In this document: positions 17,552 to 23,670 of the stretch, piece after piece
How positions within the stretch are numbered: the stretch's first letter is position 1
Layout: each line of letters opens with the position of its first letter
Assembly (NCBI GenBank): GCA_039029915.1
Contig: JBCCFD010000074.1
Coordinates: 1 to 23,670 of the forward strand
Length of the DNA: 23,670 nucleotides
Reading direction: 5' to 3'
From: QQUD01 sp039029915
GTDB lineage: Bacteria > Chloroflexota > Anaerolineae > Promineifilales > Promineifilaceae
The notes under the pieces: generated by a model
What the model saw: only the letters and a program-made list of their open reading frames with translations
What the model was told of the DNA's origin: nothing
The model's database searches: none
Translations under genes and position numbers: made by a program

Positions 17552-17821
17552 ATGAATTGGACAGAACGATTATTCGGTACAAAATCAAAAAGCGGCTCAA
17601 TTGCCAAAGAACGCTTGCAAATGGTGCTTATTCACGATCGGTCGAATGTCTCACCGGGCTTGCTAGCGGAAATAAAAGATGAAATTATTGCTGTCATCGC
17701 CAAGCATCTCACGATTGATCCAGAAGCGGTTGAGGTAAATTTGACACAAGCTGAGCGGGAAAGTCGGCTTGTCGCTGAAATTCCACTATTGGCAAACGGC
17801 CGTAAACAAAAAGCAAACTGA
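17552..17821 (+). CDS. minE: cell division topological specificity factor MinE
   Basis: An 89-aa protein of normal MinE length. The N-terminal 'MNWTERLFG' is the amphipathic membrane-binding start. 'IAKERLQMVLIHDRSN' (about 18-33) is the MinD-contact segment, and the rest ('LLAEIKDEIIAVIAKHL', then 'VEVNLTQ') is the alpha/beta topological specificity domain. It stimulates MinD ATP hydrolysis and drives oscillation or gradients of MinCD. RBS AGGAG lies six bases before the ATG. One palindrome copy is read as NGR. Confidence 0.93.
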   Translation: MNWTERLFGTKSKSGSIAKERLQMVLIHDRSNVSPGLLAEIKDEIIAVIAKHLTIDPEAVEVNLTQAERESRLVAEIPLLANGRKQKAN

Positions 17822-17857
17822 TAGCTAATACGTTGCTACACAAAAATTATCAATTTA

Positions 17858-17945
17858 CCTATAGGACCTGTATTAGAAAACTGTGGTAATAAACTACCTA
17901 TAGGTAATTGAGTGATTAAGTAACGACCTAAATGCCCAATTACCT
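17858..17945. other. repeated palindromes between minE and rodA
   Basis: CCTATAGG occurs twice, 38 bases apart (17859-17866 and 17897-17904; the second extends to the 10-bp palindrome ACCTATAGGT). AGGTAATTG (17902-17910) is inverted as CAATTACCT (17937-17945). The 196-base gap has no other recognisable content apart from a weak promoter near 17981-18009. Confidence 0.4.
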
Positions 17946-17980
17946 CATTTTCTCAATTATTAAAACTCCCCGAGTTACCC

Positions 17981-18009
17981 TTCCCATCTTAATCCCTAAA
18001 GTTTAGAAT
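17981..18009 (+). promoter_or_regulatory. weak candidate promoter, possibly leaderless, for rodA
   Basis: TTCCCA (17981-17986), 17 bases, TAGAAT (18004-18009). The -10 ends eight bases before the ATG at 18018 and no RBS is visible, so the transcript could start at or next to the AUG. Confidence 0.25.
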
Positions 18010-18017
18010 TTCGGTCT

Positions 18018-19130
18018 ATGCTTTCACAAACCTCGATTTGGCGAAATTTTGATATCTGGCTAACAGTAGCTGTATTGCTATTAACCTCCTACGGTATCTT
18101 AATGATCAGGAGTGCTGTCACTGGGGCACCCGCCTTCGAGGAACTACCCGCCGACCAAGTGCAATGGATGATAATCGGTACGATTATTATGATTGTTTTA
18201 GCAGGTATTGATTACCGCATTTTGGCTTCCGGTCATTGGTATATCTATTTTGGTCTGCTGGCTGCCTTAACTTTGGTATTAATTTTGGGCGCCACCGGTA
18301 ACGCTGCCCAGCGCTGGATTCAAATTCCTGGTACAGATACGCGCATACAGCCCTCTGAATTTGGCCGTATTTTTATTCCAGTTTCCTTTGGACAATTTTT
18401 GGCGCTGCGCCGCCACGATATCAATCGCTTCTCCAACACGATTAAAACACTCCTTTATATTGGCATACCGATTGGGTTTATTTTCTTACAACCAGATTTA
18501 GGGATGTCAATCTTGTATATTGTCATTTGGTTCGTGATGATGTGGCTGGCTGGGTTGCCTTTATCACACTTTTTGATTCTGTTTGTTCTGGGAATTGTGG
18601 GATTAACGGCCGTCTTTCCCCTGCTCCAACCATACCAAAGAAGCCGTATTACCACGTTTGTCAGCCCCGAAAACGCCGATCCTGAAGATGTTTTCAACGT
18701 CGACCAAGCAGAAATTAGTATCGGTACCGGGGGCCTGTTTGGTAAGGGCTATTTTAATGGCACCCAGAGCCAGCTTGGTTTTTTACGCGTTCAGCACACA
18801 GACTTTATCTTCTCGGTCATTACAGAAGAGATGGGGCTCGTCTTTGGCTCTCTTATCGTTCTTACGGTCATGGGCTTCATTCTTTGGCGCATTTTACGGG
18901 CAGCAATGCTGTCTCCTGATCCCGCGGGCAAGTACGCCTGCACGGGCATTGCGGCCGTTCTCTTCTTCCAAACGGTGGTCAATGTAGGCATGAATGTACG
19001 CGTTTTACCCGTGACAGGTCTCACCCTACCCTTTGTGAGCTATGGGGGTAGCTCCCTCGTAACCCTTTACATGGCCATCGGTATTGTTCAGTCAATATTG
19101 ATGCGACACCGTAAACAGGCATTTGGATAA
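18018..19130 (+). CDS. rodA: SEDS peptidoglycan glycosyltransferase RodA
   Basis: A 370-aa polytopic membrane protein of the FtsW/RodA/SpoVE family, which polymerises lipid II into glycan strands during elongation together with a class B PBP. About ten membrane helices are visible. The loop 'GKGYFNGTQSQLGFLRVQHTDFIFSVITEEMG' carries the essential Asp262, the same number as in E. coli RodA. The family signature 'NVGMNVRVLPVTGLTLPFVSYGGSSL' lies near the C-terminus. RodA fits better than FtsW from the loop sequence and short termini. It is the last gene of the min cluster and implies a rod or filament shape with a peptidoglycan wall. It has one exact palindrome copy (18606) and one near copy (GCGGCCGT, 18952). 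Confidence 0.9.
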   Translation: MLSQTSIWRNFDIWLTVAVLLLTSYGILMIRSAVTGAPAFEELPADQVQWMIIGTIIMIVLAGIDYRILASGHWYIYFGLLAALTLVLILGATGNAAQRWIQIPGTDTRIQPSEFGRIFIPVSFGQFLALRRHDINRFSNTIKTLLYIGIPIGFIFLQPDLGMSILYIVIWFVMMWLAGLPLSHFLILFVLGIVGLTAVFPLLQPYQRSRITTFVSPENADPEDVFNVDQAEISIGTGGLFGKGYFNGTQSQLGFLRVQHTDFIFSVITEEMGLVFGSLIVLTVMGFILWRILRAAMLSPDPAGKYACTGIAAVLFFQTVVNVGMNVRVLPVTGLTLPFVSYGGSSLVTLYMAIGIVQSILMRHRKQAFG

Positions 19131-19202
19131 TAACTGATGTTAACCGGAAAAAACCTCTGAGGTTTGGTCTGCACCAATGGTACTGCGTAACTCCAATAAT
19201 AT

Positions 19203-19235
19203 AAAAAAAGCACCACTGAGAATGTTCAGTGATGC
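19203..19235 (-). terminator. Rho-independent terminator of the Get3/ArsA-like gene
   Basis: A 10-bp stem with one mismatch (19210-19219 with 19226-19235), 6-base loop. On the minus strand it is followed by seven T residues (19203-19209). It lies between convergent rodA and the ATPase gene. A small palindrome, AAACCTCTGAGGTTT (about 19146-19160), lies nearer rodA. Confidence 0.8.
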
Positions 19236-19261
19236 TCATCATAAGTTTAAAAATAAGCGTT

Positions 19262-20449
19262 TTAGCGAGTAGCTAAAGACGCTTCTGGCGCTTTAAACAT
19301 AATTTCTAAAATGCCATCTTTCAAGGCACCCCCATCCGCTTTGCGCTTTGCTAGTACGGTGGGCAAAATCATTTCTCGTTTAAAGTTGCCAATCGTGATA
19401 AACATTTCATCACCCCGTTTCCGGAGCTTTACATCTCCAGAGGTAACAAAAGGCATTGGAATTTTAAGGGCGCAACGGCCGTCTTCAAACTCTTCAATTT
19501 CCTGTAGCTTGCCTTCAAAGAACACTTGGGCGGGGTCTTGGCCATCAAAGGCATCTTGGGCTAACTGCGACAGTGCTTCAACACCAACGACCTCATGTTG
19601 ATAGTAAGGGGCGTGCCACATAGGGAGCGGCTTAAAGTTGGCGTCAATCATTTCCAAATATTTCTCTTGGAGCTGACGGCGCGATTGGTAAAATCCACTT
19701 TCAGCTGCGTCAGCAGGCAATATTCGATTCACAACAATGGCATCCACAGGGTAGTTAAACAAACCAAGATAACTAACCGCACGCTCGGCTTCACGTACAA
19801 CCATCTTTTCAGGTTGAAGCACAACGCGATAACTACTTATTTTGGGGTCGCTAAGCGTCTCGCGCAGTTCTGCAGTCGCGGCGTCTAGTTTTTCGAGGGC
19901 ATCTAAAATTTCTGCAGGACCCTGAAGCAACCGACCGGCAAACGGCCGTAACGCTTTGACAACCCCCATTCTTGATTTTGCAATATGCCCTGCATACCAC
20001 CGGAAGGTGTCAGGCATAGTTAGCAACCGAATCGTTTCTCCAGTGGGTGCAGCATCAATAATAACCCGATCAAAATTCTTTTCTTTGGCCTGCTTGTTAA
20101 TGTGGAGCAGACTAACAATTTCATCCATGCCTGGAAAAGCAGACAGTTCATCAGCAATGATGTTGTTCATCCCGTTGCTGTTTTTAATCATTCCTGAAAC
20201 AAAAGTTTGTAATGTGTCCCAGTAGTTGTGTATATCAGCTACAACGCTGATCTCTTGTGCCCAAAGGTTCGGAGCGACTTCGACAGGTTGATCGCCTAGC
20301 TGAGTATCAAGCGAGTCTGCTAAGCTATGGGCAATATCGGTGCTGGCAACAAGGGTTTTATAACCCAATTCAGCACTGCGAACGGCCGTTGCCGCCGCGA
20401 CGGTTGTTTTACCAACCCCACCTTTGCCTAAATATAAAATAATACGCAT
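19262..20449 (-). CDS. Get3/ArsA-family ATPase with C-terminal HSP20-like domain
   Basis: A 395-aa P-loop ATPase. Deviant Walker A GKGGVGKT (8-15), switch-I-like 'STDIAHSLADSLD' (36-48) and switch-II 'IIDAAPTGETIRLL' (130-143) place it in the ArsA/Get3 family. The last 75 residues ('EEFEDGRCALKIPMPFV...MFITIGNFKREMILP...KDGILEIMFKAP') look like the alpha-crystallin-type tail of the Get3d/ArsA_HSP20 subgroup. There is no CxxC zinc motif and only one ATPase half, so arsenite pumping is unlikely; a chaperone role for membrane or hydrophobic clients is inferred. The frame extends to a TTG at 20461, but GGAGAA right before the ATG at 20449 decides that start. It has its own promoter and terminator. 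Confidence 0.85.
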   Translation of the reverse strand: MRIILYLGKGGVGKTTVAAATAVRSAELGYKTLVASTDIAHSLADSLDTQLGDQPVEVAPNLWAQEISVVADIHNYWDTLQTFVSGMIKNSNGMNNIIADELSAFPGMDEIVSLLHINKQAKEKNFDRVIIDAAPTGETIRLLTMPDTFRWYAGHIAKSRMGVVKALRPFAGRLLQGPAEILDALEKLDAATAELRETLSDPKISSYRVVLQPEKMVVREAERAVSYLGLFNYPVDAIVVNRILPADAAESGFYQSRRQLQEKYLEMIDANFKPLPMWHAPYYQHEVVGVEALSQLAQDAFDGQDPAQVFFEGKLQEIEEFEDGRCALKIPMPFVTSGDVKLRKRGDEMFITIGNFKREMILPTVLAKRKADGGALKDGILEIMFKAPEASLATR

Positions 20450-20511
20450 TGAATTCTCCAATCATAATAGCTGTGCGCTATAAACTTGTTGTTCTGGATG
20501 CTATACGGGGA

Positions 20512-20541
20512 ATTATAACGGCCGTTGCAAAACTGGCTCAA
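20512..20541 (-). promoter_or_regulatory. promoter of the Get3/ArsA-like gene with an iterated palindrome in the spacer
   Basis: On the minus strand: TTGAGC (20541-20536), an 18-base spacer, TATAAT (20517-20512), a perfect -10. The palindrome ACGGCCGT (20518-20525) abuts the -10 box. It is the only exact copy in the window outside a coding region. Confidence 0.6.
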
Positions 20542-20572
20542 ATTTTGCTTCAATTAGGACAAATATGGGGTT

Positions 20573-20638
20573 AAAAAAATCAATAAATGAGGAGTAAATT
20601 GTGGTACGGGTAATTTTCACACTTCACCCCTCATTGAT
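20573..20638 (-). terminator. probable terminator of the ArsR-SRPBCC operon
   Basis: Imperfect inverted repeat ATCAATaaaTGAGG (from 20579) with CCCCTCATTGAT (20627-20638). On the minus strand a run of seven T (20579-20573) follows. The large loop has a smaller AAATT/AATTT pairing. Confidence 0.5.
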
Positions 20639-20647
20639 AGCGTCTAT

Positions 20648-21127
20648 TTACAAAGTAGCAACCAAAGCGCCCATCTTCTCAAATGCCTGTGACCAACCAT
20701 CTGCAGCACCAGCTGGAACACCAGTATGGGTCAAAACCATCTTGGTTTTCCCGCCCAAATCTTCTAGTTCAACTTTAACTTCAGTTGTCGTAGGATACCC
20801 TTCTGGCATCCCCATCGCCTGAGGTGACATTAAATTACCCTCTGCATCACACGGGCTATCCGTATAAACCAATCGCTGATTAGGCACCAACTCTGTAAAC
20901 TCTCCTGTCGACCACATTGTCATATTACCATCAGGTGATTTCATACAGAAGAGATGCTTGCCACCAATTTGAGCATCAATCTCAGCTACAGGAATTGAGA
21001 ATCCCATTGGACCATACCAATTCTTAAAATGCTCAGCCTTTGTCCACATCTGCCAAACTAGCTCTACCGGGGCATCAATAACCCGCTCTACGACACAGGC
21101 ATCATTTGAATTTGAGTCACTCATCAT
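20648..21127 (-). CDS. SRPBCC (AHSA1-like) domain protein
   Basis: About 159 aa from the ATG at 21127. It has the START/Bet v1-like pattern of AHSA1 proteins: 'VERVIDAPVELVWQMWTKAEHFKNWYGP' at the N-terminus, an 'IGGKHLFCMKSPDG' strand turn, and a long C-terminal helix 'GAADGWSQAFEKMGALVA'. These small proteins bind hydrophobic ligands in a central cavity; the ligand here is unknown. The frame could begin at 21151, but AAGGAGAATA directly precedes the ATG at 21127. That start overlaps the arsR stop by about 11 bases, indicating translational coupling. ArsR-SRPBCC pairs are common and probably form an autoregulated ligand-response unit. Confidence 0.85.
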   Translation of the reverse strand: MMSDSNSNDACVVERVIDAPVELVWQMWTKAEHFKNWYGPMGFSIPVAEIDAQIGGKHLFCMKSPDGNMTMWSTGEFTELVPNQRLVYTDSPCDAEGNLMSPQAMGMPEGYPTTTEVKVELEDLGGKTKMVLTHTGVPAGAADGWSQAFEKMGALVATL

Positions 21128-21464
21128 TATTCTCCTTGTTAGTGAGTTCATTTATATAGGTATCCATTTGATCGAAACGAGCTTCCCAAATGGGACGATA
21201 TTGATCCGTCCAATTTGCAACCTCAACCAATGGGGACACATCTAAACTGCACGGCCGATATTGGGCTTTCTGCCCTTGCACGATTAAACCGGCCCGCTCG
21301 AGCACCTTAATATGCTTAGAAATTGCAGGCAAGCTCATTTGAAAAGGTTCGGCCAGTTCATTAACCGTCGCTTCGCCTTCGGCCAGTCGCGCCAATATGG
21401 CTCGTCGCGTCCCATTTGCTAACGCTGAAAAAGTAATACTTAATTGATCGTCATTGTTTATCAT
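21117..21464 (-). CDS. ArsR-family winged-helix repressor
   Basis: A 115-aa DNA-binding protein. 'SALANGTRRAILARLAEGEATVNELAEPFQMSLPAISKHIKVLERAGLI' is the ArsR helix-turn-helix with recognition helix 'SLPAISKHIKVLERAG' (about 44-59), followed by a wing ('QGQKAQYRPCSL') and a C-terminal dimerisation helix. The Cys-rich metal-binding motif of true arsenic or cadmium sensors is missing (one Cys), so it belongs to the non-metal group usually paired with SRPBCC genes. It probably represses its own operon through the operator at 21505-21524. Confidence 0.9.
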   Translation of the reverse strand: MINNDDQLSITFSALANGTRRAILARLAEGEATVNELAEPFQMSLPAISKHIKVLERAGLIVQGQKAQYRPCSLDVSPLVEVANWTDQYRPIWEARFDQMDTYINELTNKENNDE

Positions 21465-21504
21465 AAGTGAAAGCTCTTTATTTAACCAATCAGTTAATTA
21501 ACCT

Positions 21505-21539
21505 AACGGTATAATAAGACCGTTTGTTCTATTTGTCAA
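21505..21539 (-). promoter_or_regulatory. near-consensus promoter and operator of the ArsR operon
   Basis: On the minus strand TTGACA (21539-21534), 17 bases, TATTAT (21516-21511). The hyphenated palindrome AACGGT-N8-ACCGTT (21505-21510 and 21519-21524) straddles the -10 box, the usual place for an ArsR repressor. A second palindrome, GTTAATTAAC (21493-21502), lies just downstream. Confidence 0.7.
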
Positions 21540-21550
21540 GACTCAATATT

Positions 21551-21579
21551 TTGCCCACCCTTCTCATTAATTCTATACT
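21551..21579 (+). promoter_or_regulatory. candidate promoter of the truncated gene
   Basis: TTGCCC (21551-21556), 17 bases, TATACT (21574-21579), about 40 bases before the RBS and ATG of the 20-codon remnant. Confidence 0.4.
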
Positions 21580-21620
21580 GGCACACCAACACGGTTCCAA
21601 CCAAGGGAGGTAATTCTGTC

Positions 21621-21683
21621 ATGAACTGCTCTGAAATAAATCAAATTTTAAGACAAGCCAAGACAATATCTTCGGGCAAGTGA
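21621..21683 (+). pseudogene. 5' remnant of a gene, possibly a CoA-binding (YccU-like) protein
   Basis: AAGGGAGG precedes ATG 21621, which opens a frame of only 20 codons, MNCSEINQILRQAKTISSGK. 'ILRQAKTI' resembles the N-terminus of small CoA-binding Rossmann proteins, which continue '..AVVGLS'; here the sequence diverges right after the Ile. About 20 bases further on, the dispersed hairpin repeat (21704-21813) begins. The natural reading is a gene whose promoter, RBS and start survive but whose body was deleted or replaced. It could also be a genuine leader peptide. The family match rests on a short string. Confidence 0.35.
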
Positions 21684-21703
21684 CTATGCCACTTTATTTA
21701 GTA

Positions 21704-21813
21704 AAGTGAAACGAAGTTCCTGCTTAAAATAAAACGACGACTGCAAACTTCGTTTCCTCGGGGTTCCGAAGCTGTTATCTAACAGAGTATTCAAATTAGA
21801 AACTTCGGAACAC
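21704..21813. repeat. dispersed two-hairpin intergenic repeat, copy 2 (inverted)
   Basis: The reverse complement of the B-A' arrangement at 6521-6628: AAGTGAAACGAAGTTCC, an AAAATAAAACG core, AAACTTCGTTT, TCG-GGTTCCGAAGC, and finally CTTCGGAACAC. Inner sequences have drifted while the hairpin arms are kept. A short hairpin, CACTTTA/TAAAGTG (about 21690-21708), sits at its left edge. It lies between a truncated gene and the PhyH gene. Confidence 0.8.
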
Positions 21814-21891
21814 ATAAGCGAAAATAAGGACAAAGAATAGTTTTTGCGCCTCTTTTTCGCTTATAAATATCAATTTAAGAGGAGAATTTAT

Positions 21892-22725
21892 ATGAACCCA
21901 CAAAAACCTACTGAAATGGAAATTTATTTATTTGATCTGCGCGGTTTTATCGTCCTAAAAAACGCCCTTTCTCAAGAAGAAGTGGCTGAGCTAAATGATA
22001 GTATTGACAGTATGCTACCAATTAAGCATGGGGAGTGGCACGGGAATGTTCATGCACACGGATTTGGCTCTGGTGACGGACTCAACCTACAGCAAATTTA
22101 TGAAGGCGGCGCATGTTGGGAACGGCTTATAGACCACCCCTCATGGATCGAAAAAGTTAAATATTTTGTGGGCGGTGAAGACTCTTACGATTGGCTTCAC
22201 GGGCCTCTATTTATCGATGAGAATTTCGCCAACGTTAGAGAACCAGGTGAGGCAATACCTATTCATTCTGGAGGACATGAAAACGTAAAAAGGACCCAAT
22301 ATTTGTATCGCAACGGTTCATTTATGTGTGGGCAGGTCAATATCCTTCTAGCGATTAGTGAAATGGGGCCTGGCGACGGTACGACAATGGTGATTCCAGG
22401 TAGTCACAAGTCAAATTTCAAACATCCAGAATTTGATCAATACAATTTTGGCAGTGAAAACGCATCAGGTGATGGTATGACGGGAGCGATTGAGGTGTTT
22501 ATGGATCCTGGTGATGCCCTACTTTTCGTCGATGCTACATGCCACGGTTCAGCAAAGCGAAGCAACCCCGGCCAACGACGAATCGCCGTTTATCGATATG
22601 GGCCATCCTGGGGCAACTTTCGACATGGGTATCAACCTTCCCCCGAATTACTTGAGCGGCTAACCTCAGAAAGAAGCGGAATTGTTCAACCTGCCCGCAA
22701 AGTTTATAAAAAGGGGCTTGGGTAA
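21892..22725 (+). CDS. phytanoyl-CoA dioxygenase (PhyH)-family oxygenase
   Basis: 277 aa from the ATG at 21892, chosen because GAGGAGA precedes it; an upstream ATG at 21844 has no RBS. The fold is the double-stranded beta-helix of Fe(II)/2-oxoglutarate enzymes. 'AIPIHSGGHEN' (121-131) supplies the first metal His125; 'DATCHGSAKRSNPGQRRIAVYRYGPSW' (214-240) supplies the second His218 and the 2-oxoglutarate Arg (229 or 230); 'GPGDGTTMVIPGSHKSN' (159-175) is the usual family strand. The position normally holding the metal Asp is Gly127, as in some PhyH subgroups and some halogenases. The substrate is unknown. It ends six bases from the convergent MFS gene and lacks the iterated palindrome. Confidence 0.85.
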   Translation: MNPQKPTEMEIYLFDLRGFIVLKNALSQEEVAELNDSIDSMLPIKHGEWHGNVHAHGFGSGDGLNLQQIYEGGACWERLIDHPSWIEKVKYFVGGEDSYDWLHGPLFIDENFANVREPGEAIPIHSGGHENVKRTQYLYRNGSFMCGQVNILLAISEMGPGDGTTMVIPGSHKSNFKHPEFDQYNFGSENASGDGMTGAIEVFMDPGDALLFVDATCHGSAKRSNPGQRRIAVYRYGPSWGNFRHGYQPSPELLERLTSERSGIVQPARKVYKKGLG

Positions 22726-22731
22726 AATAAC

Positions 22732-23670
22732 CTATCCGATTTCGTTTTGTTGAGTCTCCTGCCTCATTAGAAGTTCAAACAATATTATTAAAACGGCAGC
22801 AAGGAATAGAATAAATGGCGGAATGGCCTCTAATGAGAACCGTTCTGCCAATATGCCGCCAATCGATGGTAATATCGCAATACCTACGCCTGCTGCCCCA
22901 ACTACATAACCAATTCCATTGGGAGCATGCTCACGCCCAACGAGTTTAGGCATGAGCGAAATTAATGTTGCAAAAATAGGCGCTTGAGACACGCCAGATA
23001 ACGCTAATGAAGCGAATCCCAGGGCGCGACTATCGGGAAAGAGCAATAGGGCGATTGAGAAGGTTGTCATGATTACACAGCCTCTAAGCCATGTCTTGGG
23101 TGAAAACCAAGGAGATATAACGCCAAACAAGAAACGGCCTATCGTAAACGTGCCCCAATATAAGCTAACCCAAGAGCGAGCAAGCTGATCGCTTAGGCCA
23201 CGAGATTCTGTAAAGAGTGTAAAGGCCCATTGCCCTATCGAAACCTCAACACCTCCATAAACAAAAAAGAACAGAATTGCCACCCAGATTAACGGCCGTT
23301 TTAATGTTTCCATGCCAGAAGCTGAAGATTCTTCCCCAAGGTTGTCTTGCGCTTGAGCAGGATTCGCACTGCCCCCATTCGGAAGCAACACCCACACACA
23401 TACTGCCAGCAACAATAGCAAAGTACCAAACACAAATGCACTACCACGCCAGTCAGAACCCAGCAGGATCACAAGCGAGATCGCCAATGGGCCTAACGTT
23501 GCCCCAACCCCAAAAAAACCATGAAGCCAGTTCATAATTCGTTCGTTATACCGCGCCGCCACAATCGTGTTGCCAGTTGCATCAATGGTGCCGGCGGCCC
23601 ACCCTCCGACTAATCCCATTACCACTAAGAACAGCCATGAGGGCGCCAACCAGTATCCGTAGAGGCTTAA
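22732..23670 (-). CDS. MFS transporter, N-terminus outside window
   Basis: The frame is open to the window edge; the apparent TTG start at 23649 is internal, since codons LSLYGYW precede it. The visible 312 residues hold about nine membrane helices with the conserved 'NWLHGFFGVGATLGP' segment of the fucose permease/sugar-type branch, a charged central loop (about 90-115, GGSANPAQAQDNLGEE), and a second half of six helices. The ligand cannot be stated. It has one palindrome copy (23292) and is convergent with the PhyH gene. Confidence 0.85.
   Translation of the reverse strand, partial: LSLYGYWLAPSWLFLVVMGLVGGWAAGTIDATGNTIVAARYNERIMNWLHGFFGVGATLGPLAISLVILLGSDWRGSAFVFGTLLLLLAVCVWVLLPNGGSANPAQAQDNLGEESSASGMETLKRPLIWVAILFFFVYGGVEVSIGQWAFTLFTESRGLSDQLARSWVSLYWGTFTIGRFLFGVISPWFSPKTWLRGCVIMTTFSIALLLFPDSRALGFASLALSGVSQAPIFATLISLMPKLVGREHAPNGIGYVVGAAGVGIAILPSIGGILAERFSLEAIPPFILFLAAVLIILFELLMRQETQQNEIG

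Larger units (their letters stand above)
796..23299. repeat. highly iterated palindrome ACGGCCGT, 36 copies
   Basis: Exact copies start at 796, 1465, 1748, 1895, 2749, 3612, 3752, 3990, 4056, 4227, 4632, 4944, 5319, 5349, 5652, 5854, 7045, 8611, 9483, 10224, 11070, 12810, 13599, 14292, 15282, 15983, 16165, 16444, 16877, 17796, 18606, 19475, 19942, 20382, 20518 and 23292. Twenty-one extend to AACGGCCGTT. Uniform base use predicts about 0.4 copies of an 8-mer in this length. Thirty-five are inside genes: 26 read as Thr-Ala-Val, five as Gly-Arg and four as Arg-Pro, depending on frame. Confidence 0.97.

Noticed and set aside
20450..20461. TTG start giving MENS before the Get3/ArsA-like protein
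   Set aside because: These bases contain the GGAGAA ribosome binding site for the ATG at 20449.

Overview
The window looks like chromosomal DNA of a mesophilic, moderate-to-low-GC bacterium, most likely a Chloroflexota (Anaerolineae-like) member. Pointers are a DUF2723-type GT-C membrane protein with the C-terminal 'DYTVF...' beta domain common in that phylum, two S8 proteases ending in tandem YAWSDG repeats, a nucleotide-cyclase/AAA/TPR giant, a Get3/ArsA-like ATPase with an HSP20-like tail, and a minCDE-rodA cluster. The assignment is inferred from protein style; there is no rRNA or other marker.

Layout. 1-1282 (+): 3' end of an alpha/beta hydrolase, a terminator, a DUF4345 membrane protein, and a small frameshifted reading frame behind a perfect ribosome binding site. 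1246-3307 (-): a cystathionine gamma-synthase-type PLP enzyme followed by a short-chain dehydrogenase. 3405-6380 (+): a 991-aa GT-C-type membrane protein, divergent from the PLP enzyme. 6381-6628: bidirectional terminator and a dispersed hairpin repeat. 6627-11233 (-): two paralogous secreted subtilases, each with its own upstream region containing a shared element. 11648-15613 (-): a 1321-aa signalling protein with two cyclase domains, a P-loop ATPase and TPRs, laid out like animal soluble adenylyl cyclase. 15805-19130 (+): minC, minD, minE and rodA, the division-site and cell-wall elongation genes. 19262-20449 (-): Get3/ArsA-like ATPase. 20648-21464 (-): ArsR repressor plus SRPBCC protein, with a near-consensus promoter and a candidate operator. 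21541-21891: promoter, RBS and first 20 codons of a gene (probably a CoA-binding protein) cut off next to a second copy of the dispersed repeat. 21892-22725 (+): a PhyH-type oxygenase. 22732 to the end (-): an MFS transporter running off the window.

The strongest unexplained signal runs across the genes. The 8-bp palindrome ACGGCCGT occurs 36 times (21 as AACGGCCGTT), about 100-fold above chance, in nearly every gene and mostly read as Thr-Ala-Val. It behaves like a highly iterated palindrome comparable to cyanobacterial HIP1. It is absent from 20526-23291 (ArsR, SRPBCC, PhyH and most of the MFS gene), which may be newer DNA. No CRISPR array, rRNA, tRNA or complete insertion sequence was seen.
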